Part shown: piece after piece, positions 1-12,392 of the stretch
Position numbering within the stretch: position 1 is the stretch's first letter
How the letters are laid out: every line of letters starts with the position of its first letter
Source: Palaemon carinicauda
Taxonomy: Eukaryota > Arthropoda > Malacostraca > Decapoda > Palaemonidae
Length of the DNA: 64,000 nt
Direction: 5' to 3'
Assembly (NCBI RefSeq): GCF_036898095.1
Contig: NC_090741.1
Location: forward strand, 22,853,776 to 22,917,775
Position numbers and translations under genes: made by a program
Notes under the pieces: model-generated
Told to the model about the DNA's origin: nothing
The model's input: only the letters and a program-made list of their open reading frames with translations
Databases searched by the model: none

Positions 1-5
1 AGATA

Positions 6-197
6 GTGCTTCATGGTCAAGTGGCCGGAAATAGACCGAGAGGACGACCAAGAGGTACGTGGGTGAAAACCTTCAAGAAAGCAAATAGAGGCGAGACATT
101 TCAGCAGCTGGCACAGATGGCATTGGATAAGAGTCTCTGGAGAGAATGGCAATATCACATGCAGGACCCAACCCGGAGAATTCCGGACGAGATTTAG
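6..197 (+). pseudogene. C-terminal tail of a non-LTR retrotransposon reverse transcriptase
   Basis: The open frame carries the basic block GNRPRGRPRGTW followed by a LWREW-like end, the usual signature of the last 50 or so residues of endonuclease-reverse transcriptases that are multi-copy in arthropod genomes. The rest of the element lies outside the window to the left. The frame closes at TAG and runs through gtgagtgagtgata straight into a (TA)n tract, as expected for a LINE 3' end with a simple-repeat tail. No catalytic motif is inside the window, so the clade is not assigned. Recognition is from the motif only. Confidence 0.55.
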
Positions 198-200
198 TGA

Positions 201-777
<577 letters not shown>

Positions 778-780
<3 letters not shown>

Positions 781-2480
781 CTGTGGTGCCATTATTAATA
801 CAAGCATTATAAGATAGGACACTTTGCATGTAGATTTAAGAAGGAAGCTATATGTTGGTCCTTGTTTTTCTATAAAATAGCACAGCTCATTTGTTTTCCA
901 TTTTGCATCTAGAAAAAAATATTAAAAGAGATTTGAAACGAATAGGATTAAGTGACCCACATAAGGAAAACTCTAAGAAAAGCAATCAGTTAATGGAAGT
1001 GCTTTTGTGCTTTGTTTTTGGAAGCATTTGGTATAATACTTAAAGTTAGTTCAGGCTAATGATGATGATCCTGTGTTGGATAATAAGAAAATCTTTGTTA
1101 ATTGAATACCCAAGAAACACAAACTCTTCTTTAGAATAAAATTCAACAGGATATTACTGTGGTTGGCACTCTAAATACATAATTTTACCGGATCTAGAGA
1201 AAATATAGATATATAACATGATTGTGGCTTTTGCACAAGCTATGAAGATATCAGACGATTTAGAAAATCAACTGCCTTATTCAGCTTTGTGGATGAATTA
1301 CAGATTGAGGTACTCTTAGATGGAAATGGACTGATCAGTGTTTGGTGGGATCAATTTGATTTTAATATGTTCATGTGGGAAATATATTCTACGGCAGTGT
1401 AATTTGTCCAGCATTGCAGAGGTACGATTATTATCGAGTCATTGGTCTCATGCCCATCTGCTGGGTTGATAGGTGACCTTTGGCGTGCATTGGTTTCATT
1501 GTTGTTAAATTATATCTTTTATTAATTCCAATGACATTAAAGCAACAGCTGAGAAGTTGGGATGGATTTTTTTAGATCTGCTGGCCACATATGACAGTGT
1601 TTCATATACCTTTGGCAAAGTAAAAATGTTCGTAATAGATTTGGTTTGCAGTTCCAAAGTAACCTTTAGAGAATTTGCAAATCCCCTTTCTTCAGAAGAA
1701 GTATCTATTAATGAAGGTCTCTGCAAATCTGAGCTATTCAATAATCATCAAAAATTTAAAAAATGCCCAAGGTAAAGTCTCCCACCAACGAATGATGCAA
1801 CACTTCAAAAGATCAGACGTAGCCGTCTTCAGGTTCTGATCTGGTAAGGAGCAAATCCCATGGCACCCTCAGATACTGATATAACTTACTATAGTTGTAA
1901 GATTGAGAATATATTGACTCTTGTTACTGTTACTTGAACCATTGCACCACCTTAAGTTCTGCAAATTATTGCTTGTAGCGGCAATGCACCACATCCATCT
2001 TCAAGCCAAATATGTAGTTGCCATTTAGTGCCCTGTCCTGTGCTTCATATTGTAATGATGGTGATGTTAACGGCTATGCAAATAAGCAGACAAAATCCAT
2101 GAAACCTTGCAGCCAGGTTGAGTACTACAATGATGTAGATGATGATTATTTTGACAATGATGACAAAAATTATAATTACTGAATAAAAATTGTGTAAATG
2201 ACACTGCACATGCAAAACCTCTTTTCAATGTGTTTATTATAATTCCCTAAATAGTTTGAGTATTTAAAATATTCTCATTTTGCTATTAGAAGAGTTACAG
2301 CCTCCGAGTGCCTGTTTATCGACGGACGGACTCATAATAAAACTGTTATTCTGTTAGGCGAATGAATTTTTTTTTCCAAAAGGATGTCTAAGTGGAATTT
2401 AGTGAAATCTAAAAATATATCTGGAGAATCATTTTATGAAAAAATAAATAAAATAAAATAATCATACGGTACCTCATATC
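778..2480. other. No recognisable gene
   Basis: AT-rich sequence with stops in all frames. A short stretch near 805-870 reads like a degenerate zinc-knuckle (IGHFACRFK), possibly an old gag relic, but it is too short to claim. The 72-codon open frame at 1557-1775 has no recognisable feature. Nothing else is seen. Confidence 0.5.
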
Positions 2481-2489
2481 TATAACTAA

Positions 2490-3130
2490 ATTCAGTGTTT
2501 GTCTCCTTGACTATTAATAAGGTAGAATTATTCAAGTATTTAGGAAGTATGATATCTATTGAAGAGACTTTAAAATTGAAGTTTTATGAAAGATTAAAAA
2601 AAAAATCAGATAATGGCTAGGTTAAGTAATTTTTGGGAATAGAATCGTCTGAAATTGCATATAGAAATCAGGCTATATATCAGTTTAGTGATATTTGTGT
2701 TACAGTATGGACATGCGGCATTAAATGATTATAAAACACTCTCCAACAGATTTAGTAGATTTATGAACTAAGTTCTCAAAAGAATACTGGGAGTTAAATG
2801 GCAGACTAGGATAAGAAAAGAAACTATGAGAGAGAGATTACTCGTGTGCTATATATGGATGACATCATGATGAAGGATATATGGAGATGGTTTGTGTATA
2901 CTGTAGTCTTCGCACTCCCCAGGAGAGATTAGATCACTGACCATTTAACTGGGCTCCAAAGGGCACTAGAAAAGCTGAAAGATCCAGGCCTACATGATTG
3001 AGGGCTATGAAGAGTGAAATAACAGGCAATGAATAAAGGAGAAATGAATTAAAAGCTTAATATAGAGAACACCGGCGAAATCTTATCGAGGCCCTATGAG
3101 CCGATAGGCGTAGGAGAAGATGATTCTGAT
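2490..3130 (+). pseudogene. Decayed non-LTR reverse-transcriptase C-terminal region
   Basis: Translation in shifting + frames gives FKYLGSMIS near 2530, the conserved motif that follows the catalytic core in non-LTR reverse transcriptases, then scattered blocks ending near 3110. Many stops and frame changes separate them, so this is an old dead copy. The sequence then passes through gaagatgattctgatga into a (TA)n tract, the same tail-into-microsatellite arrangement seen at 197 and 47471. The clade cannot be determined from what remains. Confidence 0.5.
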
Positions 3131-3272
<142 letters not shown>

Positions 3273-3422
3273 GTAAAATATAGTCTATATAAATAAATAC
3301 TGAAAGTTTTGGTAGTCTCCATGGTTTCGTCAAAATGTTTTTCTACTTTTTTTATAAAGGTGACCTAATTTCCTAACTTGTAAATATTGTCTAGCCTTGC
3401 CAGTTTTCCTTAATCCCCAGAG

Positions 3423-3423
<1 letters not shown>

Positions 3424-3475
<52 letters not shown>
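3424..3475. repeat. (CT)n microsatellite
   Basis: Uninterrupted CT dinucleotides. Confidence 0.97.
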
Positions 3476-3480
<5 letters not shown>

Positions 3481-3544
3481 AAGTAAAATGCCACTTTTTC
3501 AAAAAAAAGTATTCGATCAGATATTCTTACCATATTAACTTATC

Positions 3545-3682
3545 AGAAACTGTGAGCCTTATAAAAGCTACTTATAACACATACAGAGAGCAATTAAAAG
3601 AATAATGATCGGGATAACCCTGAGAGAAAGAAAAAGAGTAAAATGGATACGACAGTAAACTAAAGTAGCGGATGTTCTAACA

Positions 3683-3737
<55 letters not shown>

Positions 3738-3960
3738 ACATGGCAGGATGTAAAATTAGAATTATATATAATAAACATACATTATGGCAACTGAATGGGT
3801 CTCTACAGATTCCAAAAGAAAGAGTGGAGAGAAAAGAAGGTTATGGATTGACGAGCAAAGAAATTTTTTTCTTATATATTGGCATAGAAAGACACGAGTT
3901 CAAGAATATATATGAGGCCATTATCATAATAGACTAGTTACGAGATGTATTCAATCGGAT
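3545..3960 (+). pseudogene. Decayed non-LTR RT C-terminal fragment split by a poly(A) run
   Basis: The left part reads MIGITLRERKRVKWIR followed by TKVADV, the typical block before the terminal domain of arthropod endonuclease-RTs. The right part, after the poly(A), reads as a degenerate version of the following terminal block, ending near 3937. Stops and frameshifts are present, and the RGRP-type basic motif is not preserved. A 50-base A run sits between the two parts. The identification rests on motif order and is moderately sure. Confidence 0.45.
3686..3735. repeat. Poly(A) run of 50
   Basis: Fifty consecutive A residues within the RT relic. It could be microsatellite-type expansion of an internal A tract, or the poly(A) tail of a short retrocopy ending here. 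Confidence 0.95.
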
Positions 3961-4239
3961 GGTCATACCAGTATTAACTTATGTATCAGGAACTTTACTA
4001 AAGCCTACCCCTCTGTTAGTCTAGCATTTTCTTGCAGTAGGGTGCCTTGAGAGTCTAAATGATGGACTGGGCAATGGTGGGTTGGTTATTTATCCTCCAA
4101 CATAAGACTGGACCTCTATGAAGCTTCTTTTTTTATTTCAGTTTTTCTCTTCTTGCTCTATTGGATTTTTGTTGACACCCACAGTTAGAACATTAACCAG
4201 GTTTTGTATATGCTTCATGTTTAGACGCCATCGCCCTCT

Positions 4240-4640
4240 GGCAGACCATATTGTGTGCAGATTTTGACTGTTAAGAGTCGGGTTCAAGTAATCCAGGTTT
4301 TAATATCCCATATTTTTTGGAAATGGGAGATATCAGGTATTGTTGTTGGTGGGAGAGGTCATTAGCTCCGCTGACCAGTATACGCCCACCTATATAGAGG
4401 CAGACTCTCTCTAATAAAGGACTGGTCCCCGCTGAAATTTCTTCCAATAGTGAGGCATATGGGATTGGAGTTCTGACATCCTCTGATAAGAGGTGAATAA
4501 CTCGGCTTGCTGTTTCCTCGACAACCAATTCCTTACATGACGACCTGGAAAATATGAACATGGATCTCGGTATAGAAGACTCCAACTCAGATTATAATAT
4601 TGTGACGTTAGAACCTTACTCTTGTCATGCGAAGAATAAT
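4240..4640 (-). pseudogene. Possible BEL/Pao-type integrase N-terminal relic
   Basis: The minus-strand frame at 4271-4585 contains LYIGGRILVSGANDLSHQQ followed by a Leu-rich stretch. This resembles the GGRL...A...L...P.ILP segment just before the integrase of BEL/Pao retroelements. No LTR, catalytic residues or other pol domains are seen nearby, and the frame is short. This is a weak, memory-based resemblance; it could be an unrelated open frame. Confidence 0.25.
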
Positions 4641-4901
4641 TATAAGAAAACATTCGAGAAGAGGAGAGAGGGAGAGTGTAAAAAATGATGGCAAGGCAGT
4701 AAAATATAGAAAAGCAGAAATATAACCTTTTCACTATGAAGTTGTGAATTCTAAGATTTTTCTCATTTCGGAATTTTAAAATGGAAGACAGGAGCATATG
4801 ACAGTTTTGAAACTCACAAGGAAATAGTAAATATATGTGGAGGGTAGCTAGAGATTTTTCCTCAGAGAAATAAAAGTCTCTTAATAAAGATACATTTCGC
4901 A

Positions 4902-4904
<3 letters not shown>

Positions 4905-4990
<86 letters not shown>
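4905..4990. repeat. (GA)n microsatellite
   Basis: GA dinucleotides with one TA interruption near 4965. Confidence 0.97.
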
Positions 4991-5686
<696 letters not shown>

Positions 5687-6136
5687 TATTTCTTTAAGTC
5701 ATTCGAACTATGGAAGGGTTACTTTTAAATTGGCTCTTAAAAGAACTCTTGAAAAATAAATAAGGGCAGGGCAACCTTTTTCATTAGCTCTGACAAAAAA
5801 ATTGCCTAAACGCAATGACGATAGGAATATCCTCAGTACCAACATACTGGGAGATGTACAAGTAGTTACAGAAGATGAAAAGTCCTACTTTGAATTTATG
5901 TCAAAAAAGTATAGAAAAATCAAAACAGATGCATAAAGATATTTAAAAACCTTCTGGATACAAAGAAGAATCATGAAGAACCAATAAAACTAATCTAAAG
6001 CAACCCGCATCATTAGAAAATATGGGAAGTTCAGGTGAAAATGAAAAGAGGGAAAAAAGATCAGAATGGAGACCAGCAAGAAGTTTTGATAAGAAACCAA
6101 CATTTAAAACTTTTCCATAAGAAATTAAGCAATAAT

Positions 6137-6144
<8 letters not shown>
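5687..6144. other. No recognisable gene
   Basis: A-rich sequence with no frame that can be supported. Confidence 0.5.

Positions 6145-6223
<79 letters not shown>
6145..6223. repeat. (GA)n microsatellite ending in a G run
   Basis: GA dinucleotides to about 6214, then ten G residues. The open frames across it are Arg-Glu or Leu-Ser repeats only. Confidence 0.97.
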
Positions 6224-6227
<4 letters not shown>

Positions 6228-7155
6228 TACATAGAGTATAACCTGCATTTATGAAAGATAAAAACCTATTAACAATTTTCTATATTTTTGTTAAAACATA
6301 ATAAAGAATCCTTTTATATCTCATCTTCATAGGTGCTCAAACAAAGTTTGTCAAAGGAGTCAAATTAGGACTTAGTTATTTATATTATTTACCATCTATT
6401 TGTTTATATTCCATTATTAAGATAATGTTATGCAGTATTTTTCAAATACGTTTTCACATTAACTGCTACTGGGAAATATGTCGAAAGTGGTTTCAGCGAA
6501 GAAAAAATGTAATCAAGTACTACGTGATTGCAGAGAGGGAAACCGTGACGTATCCCTTTAGGTTGTTTGATTGATTTGAGGTTAAGATAAAGGGAAAAGG
6601 GAGAGGTACAGAAGGAGAGATAGGGAGGAGATACATGATGTTTTACAGTGATAATAAAAGGATATGGGAGGAGAAGTTAGACGTTTTATGAGGAACAAAA
6701 ATAATTAAATCTTGACCAGCCTTTTATGAATGAGGACTAGTGACCTGTGACATAAATGTCTTGGTTGGTAATCTAGAGGAAGAGACTGAATAGACACAGT
6801 ACGTTGTAAATGTTTCTTGAGTGGGGAATACCTTAGGTAGGTATCAATCCTTTTCGGCGTATAGCAAAAGTGTGTTCAATAAGTGTTTGAGGAGATTAGA
6901 AAAAAGATATCCATCTTGTCATATATGCTAAAACTATTTAATTTCCTGACACTGAATGAAGATGAAAGAAACTGCTTAGAATAGGATTACTTGAATTACC
7001 TTATGGTTGAATAGATGCAGGGGATATGCACAATTAATCTTGAACACAGGTGCCGTCTGTCATTTAGTGCTTATCATATAAAAGAGCTCTAGGGGAAACT
7101 AACTTGTTCTTAATTAGAATAATGCCTATTTCGCATATCATATTAATAATGTGAA
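6224..7155. other. No recognisable gene
   Basis: AT-rich sequence with stops in all frames. Nothing recognised. Confidence 0.5.
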
Positions 7156-7793
<638 letters not shown>

Positions 7794-7876
7794 TTAGCTC
7801 GGTCAGCTACCTTCAATTTTTGAAAATTTAACAATACGTCAAAATATGTTTACTAGGAGTGTGACTGGATATATAT

Positions 7877-8131
7877 TGTGACGGGCCGAGAGAGGAGTTG
7901 TGAAATCAAAGGCAGATTGGAAACGACTGAGTTATATTGTTGTGGAACACTCTCCTTATATACAAAACCTCAAGGCAACAGGACATGACAAGTTCACAAG
8001 ACAGACAAAATCACAGAGGAAAAACCAGACTTGAATTTTCATGTTCGTTTTAGTGCGAGGGAAGAGCGAAGATACAACCATAATATATACAAAAGGAATT
8101 ATGTACAATTGTGTGAAACACGGTTGGTACA
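7877..8131 (-). repeat. 3' LTR of the CsRn1-like element
   Basis: 255 bp, one base different from 12051-12305 (ctcaaggcaacagg here, ctcaaggctacagg there). Confidence 0.93.
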
Positions 8132-8136
8132 TGGCT

Positions 8137-8148
8137 CCCCCCCTAAAA
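8137..8148 (-). other. Polypurine tract of the CsRn1-like element
   Basis: Read on the minus strand this is a run of A residues and then seven G residues, ending a few bases before the 3' LTR. That is the expected position and composition of the plus-strand DNA primer. Confidence 0.75.
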
Positions 8149-8165
8149 ATGACATACTGTACATG

Positions 8166-11100
8166 TTAAATAGGGCGCCCTGATCTAGAGAGGCGAACTG
8201 TAGGCGGGTCATCTGGCAGAAGATAAGCAGGTTTTAGACGATCAATGGAGACCCAGTCTTCTTTGCCCCGAATGTTTAGGAGGAATGCTTTCGGACTGCG
8301 TCGGATCACAAGGTAAGGTCCCGTGTAAGGGGGCGTTAACGGTGGCTTGCTGGTGTCGTTGCGCAGGAAGACGTGCGTTGCAGAGTGCAAGTCCGTTGGT
8401 ATGTAATGTTTCGCTGGGGGCTTGTAAGTCTGGCGGCACGGAGTAAATTTTCCCACGACGTGACGTATGCGCTGGAGATCGTCGGAGGAGGTTGTAGAAG
8501 GAAAAAATTCGGCAGGGACGACCAACTGGTCGCCATACACCATTTCGGCTGCCGAGACGTCGAGGGCGTCTTTAGGAGTGGTCCTTAGTCCAAGGAGGAC
8601 CCAGGGAAGCTGAGTAAACCAGTTGCAATCCTTGCAGCGGGACATCAAAGCTGCTTTGAGGGTGCGATGAAAACGTTCAACCATTCCATTGGCAGCGGGG
8701 TTGTAGGCCGTTGTGTGATGTAGGGTGATGCCCAGGAGATTCGCTAATGACGTCCATAATTGAGAGGTGAAAGTGGTTCCCCTGTCAGAAGTAATATGCT
8801 CAGGGATACCGAATCTTGAAATCCATCCAGAGAGTAAGGCAGATGTACATGAGGCGGACGTTGCAGTTTCCATGGGAATGGCTTCAGGCCAACGAGTGGA
8901 GCGGTCGATGACGGTAAACAGGTAACGATGTCCTTGTGATGTGGGTAGGGGGCCTACAACGTCGACGTGAATGTGTGCGAAACGACGCTGAGGTTGAGGA
9001 AAGGTGCCCACTCCTGAATCCGTGTGTTGATGTACTTTGGAAGTTTGGCAAGAAGTACAGGCACGGACCCAATCCTTAGCATCCTTAGAAATGCCGTGCC
9101 AAATGAACTTTGCCTTCAGCAGCTGTGCAGTAGAACGGCACGAGGGATGTGAAAGGCCGTGGATGAAATCAAACACCTGTCGGCGCATGGGAGCAGGAAT
9201 CCAAGGTCGCGGTCTACCAGTACTGACGTCACAGAGGAGGGTGGTGTTGGAGTTTTCGAGGGGAAAATCCTCCCAACGGAGGGACGTGCAGGATGTCCTA
9301 CAAGCTTGATACTCTGGATCCTGTCGTTGGGCTTCAGCCAGGGCGTTGTAATCCAATCCCAGTTGAACGGCAGCCAACGTGTTTCTTGACAGGGCATCGG
9401 CAACGGGATTCATTTTCCCAGGGACGTATTGGAGGGTGCAATTGTATTCAGCCATGGCGGAGAGATGTCGGCGTTGACGGGCGGACCAGGCGTCAGACTG
9501 TCGAGTGAAGGCGTGCACCAGAGGCATGTGGTCTGTGCGAATGACGAAGGGCGTACCTTCTAAGAAATGGCGAAAGTGACGGACAGCCAGGTGCACCGCC
9601 AGCAATTCTCGATCGAAGGTAGAATAACCCGATTCTGCCTTGGACAGTTTTCTGCTGAAGAAGGCCAATGGGCGGGGCAAGCCTTTGACCACCTGCTCGA
9701 TTACTGCACCAATAGCGACGTCGCTGGCATCGGTGGAGAGAAGGAGAGGGGCGTGTGGGATAGGAAAAGTGAGAGCCGCAGCAGTTGATAGGGCCTTTTT
9801 TGCATTGCAGAAGGCCGCTTCTTGAAGGGGACCCCACTTCAGGTCCTTTGGCTTGCCCTTGAGGGAGGCGTAGAGGGGAGCAAGAGTGGCGGCAATGGCT
9901 GGCAGAAAGCGGTGATAATAGTTGATCATGCCCAAGAATTCCTGCAGAGCTTTTACGGTCGAGGGCGTGGGGAAATTCTGAACGGCTGCTACCTTCTCAG
10001 GGAGGGGATGGACTCCTTCAGGAGTGATACGGTGCCCTAAGAACGACACTTCGTTGGCGCCAAAGGTACACTTGTCGTACCGGACTACAAGGCCGTTTTG
10101 TTGCAGGCGGTCGAGCACGATGCGCAGGTGACGGAGGTGTTCCTCTTTTGAGGAGGAGAACACAAGTATGTCGTCCACATAACATACACAGAAAGGGAGG
10201 TCCCCTAAGATGCCATCCATGAGACGTTGAAATGTTGCCCCAGCATTACGAAGGCCAAAACAGGAGTAATTGAAGGTGTATGTGCCAAACGGAGTGGTGA
10301 TGGCAGTCTTGGGGATGTCTTCTGGGTTCATAGGCACCTGATAATACCCCTTCAGGAGGTCAAGCGTAGAGAAAACCTTTGCTTTGTGCAGGTAGGAGGT
10401 TACATCGGCAATGTTTGGGAGGGGGTAGTGATCCGGTTCTGTTTGCATGTTCAGGCGCCTGTAATCCCCGCACGGACGGAGGGAGCCGTCTTTCTTCAGA
10501 ACGATGTGTAAGGGTGATGACCATGGGCTGGAGGCCTTTTGGCAAAGGCCCATTTTCTCCATTTCGGCGAACGTCTGTTTGGCGGCTGCCAATCGTTCCG
10601 GTGCCAGACGTCTGAATTTTGCGAAGACTGGGGGTCCCGTCGTCTTGATATGGTGATAAATACCGTGCTTAGCAGGAACCGTGGGCGTTTGCCGAAGTTC
10701 TGGACGGAAAACTTCCGGGTACGACGTGAGGAGGTGGGCGTAGGCATCCGTGGGTGCGCTGATGTGGAGAGCGAGGTTAGAGGGGGCGGGTTGAAGAGGT
10801 GTCGACAAGTACGAGTCCGCGTTGACCAATCGTCGGTGGGCGACATCGACCAGAAGGTGGAAATGAGAGAGGAAATCCGCACCGAGGATTAGCATTGTGA
10901 CGTCAGCAACGAGAAACTTCCAATTGAATTTACCGTTTCCGAACGATAATGTGAGGCTCTCGTAACTGTAGGTGGGTATCGCAGATCCGTTGGCAGCTAC
11001 CAAGCGGACGTCGGCAGATGTAGACAGACTACGTTGTGCCTTGAAGAGTTTCCTTGGCAAAAGAGAACGACAAGCACCCATGTCTACCAAAAATCGCACG

Positions 11101-11246
11101 CCCGTTCCTGCATCCTGTAAAAAGAAAAGATTAGAAACATGGGAGGCCACTGCCACAAGCGATGGCCTACTTGCACGTTTTTTGGCCACTGACAATCTTT
11201 GGCACATTTCTTCGCGGTTGCCCCGAATCTGAAGTGGTAGTAGCAA
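8166..11246 (-). CDS. pol: Pol polyprotein (protease-RT-RNase H-integrase) of the CsRn1-like element
   Basis: A 1,026-codon uninterrupted frame. Protease: residues about 45-125, but the catalytic D-S/T-G triad reads D55-M56-G57. RT: residues about 220-400, with YVDD at 356-359 and the preceding LDLLKGYYQ and FGLRNAGATF motifs. RNase H: D506, E547 and D572. Integrase: zinc-binding H696, H700, C730 and C733, the D762/D821/E857 triad with 35 residues between D821 and E857, and a GPY-type module around 973-1012. The first codon of the frame is not ATG. It overlaps gag by 163 bases in the -1 frame, so it is most likely made by ribosomal frameshifting. Intact apart from the protease residue. Confidence 0.92.
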   Translation of the reverse strand: MLLPLQIRGNREEMCQRLSVAKKRASRPSLVAVASHVSNLFFLQDAGTGVRFLVDMGACRSLLPRKLFKAQRSLSTSADVRLVAANGSAIPTYSYESLTLSFGNGKFNWKFLVADVTMLILGADFLSHFHLLVDVAHRRLVNADSYLSTPLQPAPSNLALHISAPTDAYAHLLTSYPEVFRPELRQTPTVPAKHGIYHHIKTTGPPVFAKFRRLAPERLAAAKQTFAEMEKMGLCQKASSPWSSPLHIVLKKDGSLRPCGDYRRLNMQTEPDHYPLPNIADVTSYLHKAKVFSTLDLLKGYYQVPMNPEDIPKTAITTPFGTYTFNYSCFGLRNAGATFQRLMDGILGDLPFCVCYVDDILVFSSSKEEHLRHLRIVLDRLQQNGLVVRYDKCTFGANEVSFLGHRITPEGVHPLPEKVAAVQNFPTPSTVKALQEFLGMINYYHRFLPAIAATLAPLYASLKGKPKDLKWGPLQEAAFCNAKKALSTAAALTFPIPHAPLLLSTDASDVAIGAVIEQVVKGLPRPLAFFSRKLSKAESGYSTFDRELLAVHLAVRHFRHFLEGTPFVIRTDHMPLVHAFTRQSDAWSARQRRHLSAMAEYNCTLQYVPGKMNPVADALSRNTLAAVQLGLDYNALAEAQRQDPEYQACRTSCTSLRWEDFPLENSNTTLLCDVSTGRPRPWIPAPMRRQVFDFIHGLSHPSCRSTAQLLKAKFIWHGISKDAKDWVRACTSCQTSKVHQHTDSGVGTFPQPQRRFAHIHVDVVGPLPTSQGHRYLFTVIDRSTRWPEAIPMETATSASCTSALLSGWISRFGIPEHITSDRGTTFTSQLWTSLANLLGITLHHTTAYNPAANGMVERFHRTLKAALMSRCKDCNWFTQLPWVLLGLRTTPKDALDVSAAEMVYGDQLVVPAEFFPSTTSSDDLQRIRHVVGKFTPCRQTYKPPAKHYIPTDLHSATHVFLRNDTSKPPLTPPYTGPYLVIRRSPKAFLLNIRGKEDWVSIDRLKPAYLLPDDPPTVRLSRSGRPI

Positions 11247-11977
11247 AACTGCGGTGGATGGGAGGTAGTAAGTGGCTGTAGAAGTCGTTCGTTGGGGCGC
11301 GAGCGATTGGTGGGTGGTGGGCGGCTTTGTCGCCGCTTCGGCACGTCACGGGGTAGGCCTGTATGTCCTACGGCATTCATGTCAGCTTCGGTGTACGTTG
11401 AATAGGCATCCTCGTCGTCAGGGGTGGAGGCGTTGATGGAGGTCTTGAAGTGGCTGTCCATAAGGGCGTCGGCATTGGTCATCAAGTCCTTTATGGGTAA
11501 ACTATCGACATCGGGTATGGCAGCGCGCACAGGTTCAGGTAAACGGCGTATCCAAAGGGCACGGAGTAGGTTCACCTCACGAGGAGAGCCGTCTGCGGCA
11601 GGTTGAAGGCGAGCGATACTGGTCATTTCCCTGAGGGCAAACGAAGCCCTTTGGTCCCCCAACGGTTGTTGCGAGAGCTGAAAAAGCTTTGCTATACGGG
11701 CGGCTGGCGACGGCGAGTACTGTTGCAGAAGGTATGATTTGAGGTCGTCATACGCTATTGGGGTGTCTCCTTGTTCACAAACCCAGTCGGATATTTCTGG
11801 GAAGGGGTCCTCGGGTATCGCCGCGAGAACATAATCCGCTTTGGTGGTTGAGCGAGTCACGCCCCTGATACGAAACTGGACTTCTGCGCGCTGAAACCAA
11901 GCAAACGCCTCTCCGCTGGCAAACGATGAAAGTTTGAATGGAGAGGCCGTAGCGCCAACTGCCGTAGAGTCCGTCAT
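11084..11977 (-). CDS. gag: Gag polyprotein of the CsRn1-like element
   Basis: 297 codons from an ATG 73 bases inside the 5' LTR. It starts with a short leader and a region (about residues 20-170) with the Trp/Phe-rich pattern FAWFQRAEVQF of invertebrate Gypsy matrix-capsid proteins. A Pro/Arg-rich linker follows, then a zinc knuckle with C245, H248, C258 and C262. The Cys-His-Cys-Cys order is the form described for CsRn1-type elements, in place of the retroviral CCHC. The C-terminal 35 residues overlap the protease region of pol in another frame. Gag packages the element RNA into virus-like particles. No break is seen. Confidence 0.88.
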   Translation of the reverse strand: MTDSTAVGATASPFKLSSFASGEAFAWFQRAEVQFRIRGVTRSTTKADYVLAAIPEDPFPEISDWVCEQGDTPIAYDDLKSYLLQQYSPSPAARIAKLFQLSQQPLGDQRASFALREMTSIARLQPAADGSPREVNLLRALWIRRLPEPVRAAIPDVDSLPIKDLMTNADALMDSHFKTSINASTPDDEDAYSTYTEADMNAVGHTGLPRDVPKRRQSRPPPTNRSRPNERLLQPLTTSHPPQFCYYHFRFGATAKKCAKDCQWPKNVQVGHRLWQWPPMFLIFSFYRMQERACDFW

Positions 11978-12038
11978 AGTACCAACGATGGAGGGGCGAG
12001 GGGGTGGGGGTGGAAGGAGGTGGAAGCGAGTCGACTTC

Positions 12039-12049
12039 CGGGGTCACCA
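12039..12049 (-). other. tRNA-Trp-like primer binding site
   Basis: On the minus strand, TGGTGACCCCG begins one base after the 5' LTR. This is complementary to the CCA end and acceptor stem of animal tRNA-Trp, as in other elements primed by that tRNA. The match stops after about 11 bases, so the assignment is good but not certain. Confidence 0.7.
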
Positions 12050-12050
12050 A

Positions 12051-12302
12051 TGTGACGGGCCGAGAGAGGAGTTGTGAAATCAAAGGCAGATTGGAAACGA
12101 CTGAGTTATATTGTTGTGGAACACTCTCCTTATATACAAAACCTCAAGGCTACAGGACATGACAAGTTCACAAGACAGACAAAATCACAGAGGAAAAACC
12201 AGACTTGAATTTTCATGTTCGTTTTAGTGCGAGGGAAGAGCGAAGATACAACCATAATATATACAAAAGGAATTATGTACAATTGTGTGAAACACGGTTG
12301 GT

Positions 12303-12305
<3 letters not shown>
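12051..12305 (-). repeat. 5' LTR of the CsRn1-like element
   Basis: 255-bp partner of 7877-8131 with TG...CA ends. In minus orientation it contains the TATATAAGG promoter core described separately. Confidence 0.93.
12128..12137 (-). promoter_or_regulatory. TATA box in the 5' LTR
   Basis: GTATATAAGG on the minus strand inside the 5' LTR, in the right orientation to drive gag-pol. The same sequence occurs in the 3' LTR at 7954-7963. The start site is not determined. Confidence 0.5.

Positions 12306-12380
<75 letters not shown>
12306..12380. repeat. (TA)n microsatellite at the insertion site
   Basis: TA tract starting in the target duplication of the CsRn1-like element. The left flank has only a short gatatatat, so the tract probably expanded after insertion. 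Confidence 0.95.

Positions 12381-12392
<12 letters not shown>

Larger units (their letters stand above)
7877..12305 (-). mobile_element. Young CsRn1-clade Ty3/Gypsy retrotransposon
   Basis: 4,429-bp element with 255-bp LTRs (7877-8131 and 12051-12305) that differ at one position in my comparison. The LTRs have TG...CA ends, and atat flanks both sides (7873-7876 and 12306-12309) as a probable 4-bp target duplication. Gag and Pol are full-length open frames in minus orientation, with Pol in the -1 frame. The gag zinc knuckle has Cys-Cys-His order changed to C-x2-H-x9-C-x3-C, and the primer site matches the 3' end of tRNA-Trp; both are described traits of the CsRn1 clade. It is inserted within the outer element between env and 3' LTR. 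It looks structurally complete, but the protease active site is altered. Confidence 0.9.

Noticed and set aside
1557..1775. 72-codon frame as a gene
   Set aside because: No recognisable motif, no splice or homology evidence.
4411..4902. 163-codon minus-strand frame
   Set aside because: No domain or compositional sign of coding; it overlaps a better, though weak, BEL/Pao-like reading.
6035..6248. Arg-Glu and Leu-Ser repeat frames over (GA)n/(CT)n tracts
   Set aside because: Products of the microsatellite only.
8166..12083. Many other frames of 60-128 codons on both strands in the CsRn1-like element
   Set aside because: Shadows of the gag and pol frames in GC-rich coding sequence.
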